Part shown: piece after piece, positions 55,465-64,000 of the stretch | Layout of the letters: each line of letters begins with the position of its first letter | Position numbering within the stretch: the stretch's first letter is position 1 | NCBI RefSeq assembly: GCF_004799645.1 | Contig: NZ_CP031308.1 | Span: forward strand, 62,001 to 126,000 | Length of the DNA: 64,000 nucleotides | Source: Natronorubrum bangense | Lineage (GTDB): Archaea > Halobacteriota > Halobacteria > Halobacteriales > Natrialbaceae | Direction: 5' to 3' | Made by a program: the position numbers and the translations under genes | The notes under the pieces: model-generated | The model's database searches: none | Seen by the model: the letters and a program-made list of their open reading frames with translations, nothing else | What the model was told of the DNA's origin: nothing

Positions 55465-57162
55465 GTGCATCACATTCGTCCTCACATGGTTGCGGTGCTC
55501 GCTCTCGTTGCCGTCACGCTCGCGTTTGCAGGGGTGACTGCCGTGAGTGCCGACTCTCCACCACGACCGGGCACTGACGACAGTGAGTTAGACGTCAACG
55601 AGACGGCGACGCTCTGGTCGAAAGCTCCGAATGAGTGTCTCAGTGATGCCGAGTACGAGGAGCGATACGATGAACAGCGAACGGCCATGCAGGAACTCGG
55701 CAACTGCACGGATATCACGTTCAAAGAACCTCCAGATACCGCGGAACGCTGGACGGCATACGATTACGAGTCACTCGAGGGTGGAAATGCAGAGACTTCG
55801 ATCTATCCTACCCATGCAGAGCTAACAGATTCTGTCCTCATCGCCGATGCACACGCGACGACGTTCTCGATCCAGCCGTCGACGAGAACACACATAGACG
55901 AAAATAGGACCGTTCACTACATCGCACCGGAAGGCGAACTCAGTGGATTCGTCGATTATCGTGTTCGTCTCGACAGCAACTCGTCAATCCAAGACCACGG
56001 AATCGACGAAGTCCGCCTTTTACACGATGACGACGTTGTCGAGACCACAGGAGGAACACAGACTCCGACATTCGAATATGCATTCGATGGTGGTGGCCCG
56101 GCAACACTCACACTCGAGGCGGATATCAGCGCTCGAGTCGAGCGCGATCGTGGCAATGAAACGGAGGTCATTGCCGATCAGGTGACCGTCTCTCAGGACC
56201 TCGATGTGGAGGTTTACGATCTACGGGCGTCGATCTACCACGCATCGTATCCAAACGGCGACAGCGGTGTCGCAATCTATCAGACCCAACCGTGGCATGG
56301 ATACACGCTTTCGGATGATGGTGAGGCGAACGTCCGTGGTGTGTGGCGATACTACACGGCTCGAGATACCAACTGGGACGATCTGATACACTCGAGTCGG
56401 GACGGTCAAGAGTCGACACCATCCGACGCCCTCCCCGTATACGTCCACGCGTATCCATCCGAGCTAGGCCCGCGTTCAGAACCCATCCGTGACGGTCCCA
56501 ACATTCTCGAGGTCTGGGGGACAGAGAGTTCGTCTCCAGAACCCTCGATTCACGAGAACGTCGACATCGACGTCGTCTCCGAGTCCTACACCCGTTCTTC
56601 CGGTCTTGCTCTCCGGTATGATGGCATCGATCGAGATGCTATCAGGGTCGACGGGATTGTTCGCGGTGTCTCAGCAGAAATCATTGAACCCGATGGAGGG
56701 TCGGAACGGGAGATACGCGAGAGTGACCTCTCTGTCGAAATCATCGAATCGAATGCGACTGCAGTGACGTTGCAGATCGAGCTTCGTGATGCTGAGACGG
56801 GGGCGCCGATCATGCTCGAGAGTCCGTTCGACGATCCTCGATTCTCACTGATTGGCGCTGCTTCGCGTGAGGGCTACATCACAATCGGCGATCAGGTGGT
56901 GCGGACGAACGCAGCTGGCATCGCAGAGATAACTGTTCACCAGCCGGGCATCTACACCGCAGAGTACCATCCCGGTTCGTGGCGCTCGCACAACCCAGCC
57001 TATATCGGTGATACAACTACAGAAACGTGGCATCCGTTGGCCACCCCGACAGGCTGGTTCACACTGTTAGTCGACCTTATTCGATATGCGATTCCCTTTG
57101 CGGTCGCCCTGTACGCAGCGAAGCGGATCGGCTCGTTCTTGAAAATGAGAGATACGTTATGA
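55465..57162 (+). CDS. secreted or surface-anchored protein with C-terminal membrane segment
   Basis: The protein has 565 residues from GTG 55465 (or 558 from the ATG at 55486). A signal peptide lies at about 8-28 (VAVLALVAVTLAFAG). A large extracellular part rich in Thr, Asp and Ser with beta-type pattern (Ig-like repeats are likely) is followed by a C-terminal hydrophobic segment (LIRYAIPFAVALYAAKRI, about 540-557) and a short basic tail. It should be displayed on the cell surface as part of the mating apparatus, perhaps an adhesin. Its stop overlaps the next start (ATGA). Confidence 0.6.
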   Translation: MHHIRPHMVAVLALVAVTLAFAGVTAVSADSPPRPGTDDSELDVNETATLWSKAPNECLSDAEYEERYDEQRTAMQELGNCTDITFKEPPDTAERWTAYDYESLEGGNAETSIYPTHAELTDSVLIADAHATTFSIQPSTRTHIDENRTVHYIAPEGELSGFVDYRVRLDSNSSIQDHGIDEVRLLHDDDVVETTGGTQTPTFEYAFDGGGPATLTLEADISARVERDRGNETEVIADQVTVSQDLDVEVYDLRASIYHASYPNGDSGVAIYQTQPWHGYTLSDDGEANVRGVWRYYTARDTNWDDLIHSSRDGQESTPSDALPVYVHAYPSELGPRSEPIRDGPNILEVWGTESSSPEPSIHENVDIDVVSESYTRSSGLALRYDGIDRDAIRVDGIVRGVSAEIIEPDGGSEREIRESDLSVEIIESNATAVTLQIELRDAETGAPIMLESPFDDPRFSLIGAASREGYITIGDQVVRTNAAGIAEITVHQPGIYTAEYHPGSWRSHNPAYIGDTTTETWHPLATPTGWFTLLVDLIRYAIPFAVALYAAKRIGSFLKMRDTL

Positions 57163-57995
57163 CAATTCAACAGACATCACTTGATAGGCGCACGGTTCTC
57201 GGAAGCATACTCGTCGGGATCACTACTGGACTTGCTGGTTGTTCTGCGTTGAGTCATTCTGATGACGACCCATCGACAGACTCCGGTGGAGACATTCTCC
57301 AGAGCGTCGCGGTCGAAGGGGTCGAACTCGTGGTTGAACTCGAACGGGATGCAGTTGACCAACTGAACCTCATCGATCCCTCTGGCGAGTTGTTTGCCCA
57401 CCAAATGATTGAATCGGGGGTGTCTCGAACAATGCTCGAGATCGGGACGGACTATCCTGTTGGCGAATACGAACTTATCGGGCTTGCAGACGAGGAAACC
57501 GTTGAGACGACGTCAGTTACGCTCGAACCGGATCTCGAGTTAACAGAACTCCGGTTGGCCAGGGATTACCCTGAGGAGATGTACGAAGGTGCGAGAGACT
57601 CCAGTACGGAAGCAGAGGCGATACTTACTGTGACGAATCGGGGAACTGGGCCGACCGCAGCTACCGCGCTTCGGTTCGAAGGTGATGTCCCCTTCCCGTC
57701 ACATGAGAGCTACGATGAGGCGGGTGAGAGTGGGATCCACGATCCGGAGAGCGACTTTGGAGCGGATGCAGAGTCAATAGCTCTTCCTGCAGGTGAAACA
57801 GTACTGATCTACAGCAACACACTCCCCTTTTCGCCAGCGAGCACACGGTCGAAGTGTGACTCGATCGGACGGGATGGACAGTTCACCGTCCGCCTCTCTA
57901 CAAGCCATGCTACAGATCACTCCCTTGACTACGTTATCCACTATCTCGGTACCGGTCCTGATGATTGTGAGATCGAAATTGAGGGGCCATTGTAA
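57159..57995 (+). CDS. Tat-exported lipoprotein
   Basis: The start at ATG 57159 overlaps the previous stop and gives a textbook Tat lipoprotein signal: twin Arg at 10-11 (SLDRRTVLG), hydrophobic stretch, then lipobox LAGC with Cys 28. An upstream open frame is not used, since it lacks a signal sequence. The mature part (250 residues) is Asp/Glu-rich and beta-patterned, with no recognised domain. It is anchored outside the membrane beside the transfer machinery. The stop overlaps the next start by one base. Confidence 0.75.
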   Translation: MTIQQTSLDRRTVLGSILVGITTGLAGCSALSHSDDDPSTDSGGDILQSVAVEGVELVVELERDAVDQLNLIDPSGELFAHQMIESGVSRTMLEIGTDYPVGEYELIGLADEETVETTSVTLEPDLELTELRLARDYPEEMYEGARDSSTEAEAILTVTNRGTGPTAATALRFEGDVPFPSHESYDEAGESGIHDPESDFGADAESIALPAGETVLIYSNTLPFSPASTRSKCDSIGRDGQFTVRLSTSHATDHSLDYVIHYLGTGPDDCEIEIEGPL

Positions 57996-59134
57996 TGTCG
58001 TGGTCACTCTCGGATATCGGGATCAAGTGGTTCGAAGATGCAGTTGACAAACTCATCGAATGGTTTCAGGAGGGATTGGCAGATGGATATGATGCCGTCA
58101 CGGCACAGGTTTTTGGCACGCCAACACCGGAGACGGATGGTGCATTCGTGTTCGGTCAGCCGTCGAACACACCGTGGGAAGAGATCCACGGCAATCTTGT
58201 TGCGGGGGAGATCATGCTCGTCTCCCTGTTGTTGCTCGTGATGTGTGTCCAGGGCAGACATACGATCCGAATCTTCAATATCGGCAGTGCGTACGAGACG
58301 CGAAAGGCAAAGCGCAGTGCCTGGACAGGTGCGTTCCTGATCGTAACGTGGTACTGGGTCGCTGTGTTAGCGCTCTATCTCGTCGACGGCTTCACCATTG
58401 CCCTTATTCCAGACATTTCGACAGTGACTGCCACAATGATTGAATTGCTCCGCTTAACCGTTTCAAACCCAGCGCTTGCTCTCTTCCTCACTGGAGTTGG
58501 AGCTATTGCCATGTGGATCTTGCAGGCACTGTTTTTCCTTCGCGAAATTCTGTTGTACATCTTGATCTATGCGATGCCAATCGGTATCGCATTGGCCTAT
58601 GGGAATCTTCCCGTCGTCTCTCACATCGCCCGCACGGTCTGTATGAAGTTCGTGCCGCTTGCGATCATGCCGCTTCCGGTGGCACTGCTGTTCAAGGGAT
58701 ATGAACTGCTGTTCAGCGAGGGAACTGACTCGGCGTTGATTCCAGATAGTTCGTTCCTGAGCTACCTCATCGCGGTTACGCTGCCACTCCTTTCGATCCT
58801 CATCGTCTGGAAGCTGTTCAAGTACGCCAGTCCGATGACGACGAAGATCATCGGAGCGACGACCAAGGGCGCAGTAACAGCTGGCGCAGCCGTTGGGGCC
58901 GGTGTTGTTGCAGGCCCTGCTGCAGCAGCCACGACTGCGGCGTGGGGACCGAAAGCGGCCGCTGGCTATACGGCTGCGTCGAAGATGCGCCAAGGCGGTG
59001 GCTCATCCCAACAGTCTGGAAACTCGAGCGGCAGCGGAGGACGAACAGACCACGATAACGTTGCGACAGATGCGTACGGCCAGGAAGGCGTCCCGGCGTA
59101 CCGTCGCACCGAGAACGATCCGGGGTATTACTGA
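57995..59134 (+). CDS. VirB6/TrbL-like polytopic membrane protein
   Basis: The protein has 379 residues with about six membrane segments (roughly 68-86, 110-130, 160-182, 184-202, 216-236, 253-273). A glycine/alanine-rich C-terminal stretch (about 290-340) and a polar Gly/Ser tail follow. The build and place between surface genes and the VirB4-like ATPase match VirB6/TrbL channel components of type IV secretion. The assignment rests on topology and context. Confidence 0.6.
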   Translation: MSWSLSDIGIKWFEDAVDKLIEWFQEGLADGYDAVTAQVFGTPTPETDGAFVFGQPSNTPWEEIHGNLVAGEIMLVSLLLLVMCVQGRHTIRIFNIGSAYETRKAKRSAWTGAFLIVTWYWVAVLALYLVDGFTIALIPDISTVTATMIELLRLTVSNPALALFLTGVGAIAMWILQALFFLREILLYILIYAMPIGIALAYGNLPVVSHIARTVCMKFVPLAIMPLPVALLFKGYELLFSEGTDSALIPDSSFLSYLIAVTLPLLSILIVWKLFKYASPMTTKIIGATTKGAVTAGAAVGAGVVAGPAAAATTAAWGPKAAAGYTAASKMRQGGGSSQQSGNSSGSGGRTDHDNVATDAYGQEGVPAYRRTENDPGYY

Positions 59135-60235
59135 ATGACACGAGATCACGATGCAGCTGGCCGTCGAATCATGGACGAACTGGGTGAAGAGAGTCGCATA
59201 CCGATCTTGAATATCGAGGAGGGGGACGTCTACGTACTCCTTGGCTTCCCGATCGCTGGCCTCCTCTTTGGTGGCCTCACGGGACTCGATGGTGCGATCT
59301 TACCGTTCGTCTTACTCGGTGTCGTCCTTGGTGGGTCGATCGTCTACGCGTCACCCAACCATCTCCCGGCGTCGACGTGGCTGGGAGACGTCTACCGCCA
59401 CTACTGCAAGCGCCCTCGATTTACGTACAGTACGGAGGCCACGGCCGAGTCCACCGAAGCGAGTACCGAAGGCGGGCTCGTGAGCTATACGCCGTTCAAA
59501 CCGGACGAGCGAACACAGGATCTCACGAACATCAGGCGAGCGTGGCCTGGTGCCGGAGCAATCGAGCGCTCCGATGGTGCGATGGAGGCCTACCTCGAGA
59601 TCGATCCCGGGAACATGGACTTCGCGATGTCCGGTGACTGGGCGCAGATCCAGCAACTCGGCGAGGAGTTCGCGAATAAGGAACTCGACTTCACGCTCAA
59701 ATTCCACGCCACAACGCGATCGTTCCCAGTCGAGAAGCTGATCGAGCGAATCGATGGGCGGCTTACCGACAGTGACGTCAAGCAAAACCCGATCTTCAAA
59801 GAGTTACTCGAGGAGTATCGCGAGCAACGTCCACGAGACCTCGAGGGAACCCAACAAGTTCGGTATTTCATCGGCGTCGAAGTCGACCCCTTCGAGGTCT
59901 ACGACCGGTATCAGGACGAACAATCCCCTGCAGAGAAGCTCACCGCGTTTCCGGTGGTCGGTTTCCTGTTCAACCCGTTCGTGACCCGTCGCAACGACAT
60001 GACCGATGCGGAGATCCGGGCAGCCATGTTCGAGAAACTCGAGAACCGTTGTCATGGTCTCCAGACGGAGTTCATCCAGAAGGCAGCAGGGTGGTCGGCT
60101 CATCGGCTGACGACGGTCGAACTGTTCGTCCTTTCGATGGACTTCTGGAACGGCGAGGAACACGAGTATGGAGATGGAGCCGATGCGATCCGTGATCGTC
60201 CGGTCGTCGATCATCAACGGAGGATCGATCAATGA
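59135..60235 (+). CDS. VirB3-like membrane segments fused to a VirB4 N-terminal-like domain
   Basis: The protein has 366 residues. Two adjacent membrane segments (about 31-48 and 52-72), as in VirB3/TrbD, are followed by a soluble alpha/beta domain (about 120-330: FTLKFHATTRSFPVEKLIER, RYFIGVEVDPFEVYD) of the kind that forms the N-terminal half of VirB4-type ATPases. The next gene continues with the P-loop half. The stop overlaps the next start (ATGA), so the two polypeptides act as a split VirB3-VirB4. Confidence 0.6.
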   Translation: MTRDHDAAGRRIMDELGEESRIPILNIEEGDVYVLLGFPIAGLLFGGLTGLDGAILPFVLLGVVLGGSIVYASPNHLPASTWLGDVYRHYCKRPRFTYSTEATAESTEASTEGGLVSYTPFKPDERTQDLTNIRRAWPGAGAIERSDGAMEAYLEIDPGNMDFAMSGDWAQIQQLGEEFANKELDFTLKFHATTRSFPVEKLIERIDGRLTDSDVKQNPIFKELLEEYREQRPRDLEGTQQVRYFIGVEVDPFEVYDRYQDEQSPAEKLTAFPVVGFLFNPFVTRRNDMTDAEIRAAMFEKLENRCHGLQTEFIQKAAGWSAHRLTTVELFVLSMDFWNGEEHEYGDGADAIRDRPVVDHQRRIDQ

Positions 60236-62370
60236 TCGAGGCACTCCCTGATCCAGGGACACAGGCTGGGCTTTCCCTCTATATCGGTGCAACGGCATTG
60301 CTCACGCTTCTCGCGAAGGTGGGGTGGGATCGTTGGCGAGCCGAGGACGTCGAAGAAGTCGAACTCGCAGATCTCCTCGAGGAGACGACCGTGGAAGACG
60401 GCCTCGAGGAAGGGCAGATCCTCGACGACATCGCCGAACATCACCAACACGTCGTCGCGCCGGCGGCGATCGAGTGGGATACACGTACTGCTCGAGTCGG
60501 TGACCAATGGACGTCCACACTCTACATCGCTGACTACCCGGATTACCCGAAAGACGGCTATCTGACCGAACTCTTCGAGCTCACGGACGTCGAGTTCGAT
60601 CTGACGGTCCATATCACCCCAAAGAGCCAGCAGCAAGCTCGAGACGAGCTCCAGCGAGTGGCTGACGACCTCCAGGCCGATGCTGACCTCGAGAGTACTG
60701 TTCGCGGGAGCTATCTTCAGGAGCGGGCTAATGAGGCGCTCTCGACGTACAAGAGCGTCGAGAACGGGAGTCGGGTGTTCAAGCAAGGCATGTTCATCAC
60801 GGTTCGAGCGGAGTCACGTGACGAGCTTCGTGATGCCGTCCGGACGGTTCGTAGCCGGCTTCGTGAACAACCCGCTGGACTCTCGCCGAAGACGGCCATC
60901 TGCAAGCAAGATCTCGCCATCCAGGCTGCAGCTCCGATCGGTCCCAATCCGTTCGGTCGGGAGGCAACAGCACTCGGTGGTGCGGTCGGTGCACTTCTCG
61001 CGTCGCCACATAACGCCACGATCCTCGAGGACGGCGGCGTCGAGTTTGGCGTTCACTGGAAGAACCAGAGCCCGGTCGTGATCGACCCGTTCGCTCGAGA
61101 GAACGGCTATGCGATGTTCACGATCGGCGACCCTGGTTCTGGCAAATCGTTCGGCTCGAAACAGAACTTCATCCGCTCGATCGAGCAAAGCGAGGACCGT
61201 ATTGGGATCATCCTCGAGCCACTCAATAACTGGGCTGGCGTCGCCGAAGCCCTCGGTGGCGAACGAATCACGATCGGCGGGGATATGGGACTGAACCCAC
61301 TCGAGATCAAGCCCACTCCCGAACGTGTGCAACGGGCGATGGGCAAGGATGCCAGCCCGTACCGTGAAAAGCTCGATAGCGTGATGAGCTTCCTCTCGAA
61401 CTACTTCGCGCTCCGGGGAATCACACTCGGTGACCGCCGGACGACGTTGGAAACCGCGATCGAGCGTGCATATTCACGCAATGGAATCACCGATGATATC
61501 GCGACTCATCACAACGAGAGCCCGACGATGCGGGATGTCCTCGATATCCTCGAGGAGATGGTCGAGACGCCGACAGAGTACGTCGTACGGACGGACGAGG
61601 AAGCGACGAAGATTGAGGAAGACGCGACGTGGCTCATCGATCAGCTCCGCCCGTTCGCGGAAGACGGCCGGTACGAAAATCTGGGTCGAGAGACAGAGTT
61701 CGACATCCGCGACGAGAAGGTGATCTATCTCGACCTCGCCCAGCAAGAGGGCAGTCTCGGTGGGAGCACAAGTCTCATCATGCAGTTGCTGATTTCGCTG
61801 GTCTATGAGCGCGCGAAAGAGACGGACAAAGAGGTCGTCTTCGTCATCGACGAGGCTCGGTACATCATGCAGGACGCGGCGAGTCTCGAGTACCTCGAGA
61901 TCGTCTTCCGACATCATCGTCACCACAACCTCTCGATCCGACTCGTGACCCAGACCGTCGACGAGTTCTTCCAGCATCCAGAGTCCGAGGCGATCATCGA
62001 CCAGTGTGCGATCAAGCAGTTCCACCACCTCGACGGCATGGACCGCGAGTGGGCCAACGAGTTCGGCCTCAACTCGGCACAGATGCGCTTCGTCCAGGAA
62101 GCCGTTCCCGGAAACGACCGGACGGGCTATTCGGAGGCGCTCGTCGGCGTCGACGGAGAGTGGCGGGGAATCGAAGTTCGAGCGATGGAAGATGAGACAG
62201 CTGTGATCGACTTCGATCCGAAAGCCCAGTCACAGGCTGAATTGCCAGGCCGTTCAGCAGACACACCTACAGAGCCATCTATGAATACTGATTCAGCAAC
62301 CTCACGCCAAGTCTCAACTCCGCCACAGACTGATGGTGGTCAGCACGGAGGTGAGTCGGATCATGAGTAA
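60232..62370 (+). CDS. VirB4/TrbE-like conjugation ATPase
   Basis: The protein has 712 residues. One hydrophobic segment lies near the N-terminus (LYIGATALLTLLAKV). Walker A is IGDPGSGKSFGSKQ (near 297), Walker B VVFVIDEARYIMQ (near 536), followed by IRLVTQTVDEFF and AIIDQCAIKQFHH, all typical of VirB4/TrbE and HerA-FtsK relatives. VirB4 ATPases power assembly of the type IV channel and pilus. A Ser/Thr/Gln-rich tail ends the protein. It overlaps the next start by 8 bases. Confidence 0.85.
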   Translation: MIEALPDPGTQAGLSLYIGATALLTLLAKVGWDRWRAEDVEEVELADLLEETTVEDGLEEGQILDDIAEHHQHVVAPAAIEWDTRTARVGDQWTSTLYIADYPDYPKDGYLTELFELTDVEFDLTVHITPKSQQQARDELQRVADDLQADADLESTVRGSYLQERANEALSTYKSVENGSRVFKQGMFITVRAESRDELRDAVRTVRSRLREQPAGLSPKTAICKQDLAIQAAAPIGPNPFGREATALGGAVGALLASPHNATILEDGGVEFGVHWKNQSPVVIDPFARENGYAMFTIGDPGSGKSFGSKQNFIRSIEQSEDRIGIILEPLNNWAGVAEALGGERITIGGDMGLNPLEIKPTPERVQRAMGKDASPYREKLDSVMSFLSNYFALRGITLGDRRTTLETAIERAYSRNGITDDIATHHNESPTMRDVLDILEEMVETPTEYVVRTDEEATKIEEDATWLIDQLRPFAEDGRYENLGRETEFDIRDEKVIYLDLAQQEGSLGGSTSLIMQLLISLVYERAKETDKEVVFVIDEARYIMQDAASLEYLEIVFRHHRHHNLSIRLVTQTVDEFFQHPESEAIIDQCAIKQFHHLDGMDREWANEFGLNSAQMRFVQEAVPGNDRTGYSEALVGVDGEWRGIEVRAMEDETAVIDFDPKAQSQAELPGRSADTPTEPSMNTDSATSRQVSTPPQTDGGQHGGESDHE

Positions 62371-64000
62371 CAACGAGTATCTGAAGATCACGCCGACGTC
62401 GGGATCACTCCGCCGGGCGGATATTCCAGCCACCCTTGAGAGCCTTCATAAGCTGTCGAACCCAGCGGCAGAGAGTTTCTGGAGCCGGGTGAGTCCGAGA
62501 GTGGACACAGCTCCACCGACGTTCGAATTCCTTGCCGTTTCTGCAGGTCCTGATGCACCAGTAGAGTTCTACTATGGGGTCAACCAAGGGGAACACCTCA
62601 ACACGCTTGAAAAGCGCCTCCGGTCGATTTACCCGACCACGTTCACTGTGGCACGAACAGAACTCAACCTTGAGCTGATGCTCGGGTTGCAGACGGAAGT
62701 TTCGAACGAAGATACCTCCGAACAAGCGATGCAAGACACTTTGGACGGTGAACGTTCGGCTGATCTGGACGAGTCCAACCCGGAAGGGACCGATGAAAAG
62801 AACGTAGACGATGAATGCATAGAGCACACACCGTTTGGTGTCGAATGGCTTGGCAAAGTCGGGCGAAAAACAGACTGGATGACGACGATCACGCCGTTTG
62901 TAATCGACGAGCCCGATGAGGAGTACGATTCGGATCAGCCACCGCTTTCTGCCGTTGTCGAAGTTCTCCACGAGATGACGGCACCGACCGTCTATCAGAT
63001 TCTCTGGCAACGCAAACCTGACTGGCGGGATGATGCTGAAATCCGTCAATCAAATCTAAAAGAGGGGCGCGATACCTGGTCAGAAGAACTCATTGGCTCG
63101 TGGTTTGAGCCTGTAGATGCTGATCCTGCCGATCGAGAACTGTCTCGGGAGACAGAAGATCTAATTCAGCGAATCGACAGCAAACACCCGCGGCGAACGT
63201 TCACCGTCAATGCACGGGCAGTTGCGATGGCTCGACCGGATGAGACCGAGATTCGGGCGGAACTCGACCAGTTGAAGGCTTCGTTGGATCCGCTTGACGG
63301 CCCGTTCTACGAACTCTTCGGTCGGCGTGTTCGAGAGAAAGGATTCCTCGATCGGCAGAAAGCTAAACGAGCGCAGCGCCATCTCGACCGAGTTCTCAAC
63401 GGAGAGATGATCACTGGTAGCGGGAAGAAGCGGCCAGACTTCGTGTTCAATGCGGACGAACTCGCGAATGTGGTTGTTGTCCCGAGCGCCGACAATTTGA
63501 CTGTTGAGGGCTCTCGAGGGGCGCGTTCAGAACAGCGCAGTCGCAGTCCCTTGCCACGACCGAATCCCGATTTGATGGCACAGTTCCGTGAGGGGATGGC
63601 GATCGGATATGCACTTGATAAAAATAAGATCATCCAACCAGATTCAATACGGATTCCGCCAAATCTCTTAACTAGACACTACGGCAGGTTTGCATCAACT
63701 GGGGCCGGAAAGTCGAAGGCCATCATCAACGATGCGCTGTCTCTCAGAGAAACGACAGGTGGACCAGTTATTATCGTCGATCCGAAAGGCGACGGGATGT
63801 GTGCGAACTATCTTCGTTGTCACTACGAACGGTTCAGCGGATTGGACAATACCTATCAATTCTACGTTCCGGACACCCTCCCTGCTTTCTCTTTCTTCGA
63901 TATCCGTTCGACACTTGAAGCGGGGTGGAGGCGCGAGGATGCGATCCAAGACAAGGTCGATCACTTCCACGACATCATGCGGATGGTTATGGGTCGCAAA
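62363..64000 (+). CDS. VirD4/TraG-like or HerA-like conjugation ATPase, 3' end outside window
   Basis: ATG 62363 overlaps the VirB4 stop by 8 bases; the frame is open to the window end (546 codons). The N-terminal 430 residues are alpha/beta without clear motif, with an acidic insertion (about 110-150). Then come Walker A ASTGAGKSKAI (near 450) and a strand IIVDPKGDGM, as in coupling proteins and FtsK/HerA translocases that feed DNA to the channel. The rest, including Walker B, is missing from the window. Context after a VirB4-like gene supports a coupling protein. Confidence 0.75.
   Translation, partial: MSNNEYLKITPTSGSLRRADIPATLESLHKLSNPAAESFWSRVSPRVDTAPPTFEFLAVSAGPDAPVEFYYGVNQGEHLNTLEKRLRSIYPTTFTVARTELNLELMLGLQTEVSNEDTSEQAMQDTLDGERSADLDESNPEGTDEKNVDDECIEHTPFGVEWLGKVGRKTDWMTTITPFVIDEPDEEYDSDQPPLSAVVEVLHEMTAPTVYQILWQRKPDWRDDAEIRQSNLKEGRDTWSEELIGSWFEPVDADPADRELSRETEDLIQRIDSKHPRRTFTVNARAVAMARPDETEIRAELDQLKASLDPLDGPFYELFGRRVREKGFLDRQKAKRAQRHLDRVLNGEMITGSGKKRPDFVFNADELANVVVVPSADNLTVEGSRGARSEQRSRSPLPRPNPDLMAQFREGMAIGYALDKNKIIQPDSIRIPPNLLTRHYGRFASTGAGKSKAIINDALSLRETTGGPVIIVDPKGDGMCANYLRCHYERFSGLDNTYQFYVPDTLPAFSFFDIRSTLEAGWRREDAIQDKVDHFHDIMRMVMGRK

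Noticed and set aside
57027..57158. Upstream extension of the Tat lipoprotein gene
   Set aside because: It lies within the coding sequence of the preceding gene, and the Tat signal and ATGA overlap fix the start at 57159.
1..64000. Replication initiator (Orc1/Cdc6 or RepH-like) in the window
   Set aside because: No AAA+ Orc1/Cdc6 motif set or known haloarchaeal Rep pattern was found among the genes; any origin must lie outside or use an unknown protein.

Overview
The window reads as haloarchaeal DNA. The proteins are acidic and rich in Asp and Glu, most coding regions are GC-rich at third positions, genes lie 25-40 bases downstream of A/T-rich TATA-like boxes with little leader, and the families present (a ParA/acidic-partner pair, COG1743-type methylases, a VirB4-like transfer cluster) are typical of accessory replicons or integrated elements in Halobacteria. 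I saw no tRNA, rRNA, CRISPR array or replication initiator. I read it as part of a large plasmid or integrative element that carries a dense defence island next to a DNA-transfer module. Species cannot be told from the window.

Layout. 1-5.2 kb: the end of an unknown gene, then a 1510-residue membrane-anchored STAND-like NTPase. 5.3-7.4 kb: gene remnants and a partition locus made of parA, a small acidic partner and an upstream array of GANTC cores phased at 8 bp. 7.4-8.8 kb: a tyrosine recombinase. 9.3-19.6 kb: four same-strand genes, a nitrilase-fold protein overlapping an SMC/Rad50-like ATPase, then an AddB-like nuclease overlapping an AddA/UvrD-like helicase-nuclease. This is the best candidate here for an undescribed defence system. 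19.8-20.8 kb: a tiny ORF facing a Fic/Doc-like protein. 21-33 kb: a 1990-residue sacsin-like ATPase, a Zn-tipped coiled-coil protein and a SNF2 helicase, divergent from a DUF1156 (COG1743) DNA methylase. 33-38 kb: an AAA_14/DUF4143-like ATPase divergent from McrB and McrC. 38-44.6 kb: a small unknown gene, a second DUF1156 methylase and a DUF499 ATPase. 44.9-53 kb: two small genes, a third DUF1156 methylase split by an IS66-family element with a clean 8-bp target duplication, and a second sacsin-like protein ending in a DUF3883-like nuclease-type domain. 53-54.5 kb: two hypothetical genes. 55-64 kb: a mostly overlapping seven-gene transfer cluster (pilin-like, surface protein, Tat lipoprotein, VirB6-like, VirB3-like fusion, VirB4-like ATPase, VirD4/TraG-like ATPase running off the end).

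How it may work together. ParA, its partner and the phased array should segregate the replicon; the transfer cluster should move it; the recombinase may integrate or resolve it. The island between them combines modification (three methylases), DNA translocation (SNF2, DUF499, AddA-like, McrB), cleavage (McrC, AddB-like, DUF3883-like) and sensing ATPases (STAND, sacsin-like). The three methylases differ in base composition along their length, which suggests exchange of their central specificity regions. All functions rest on motifs read by eye; no database search was run.
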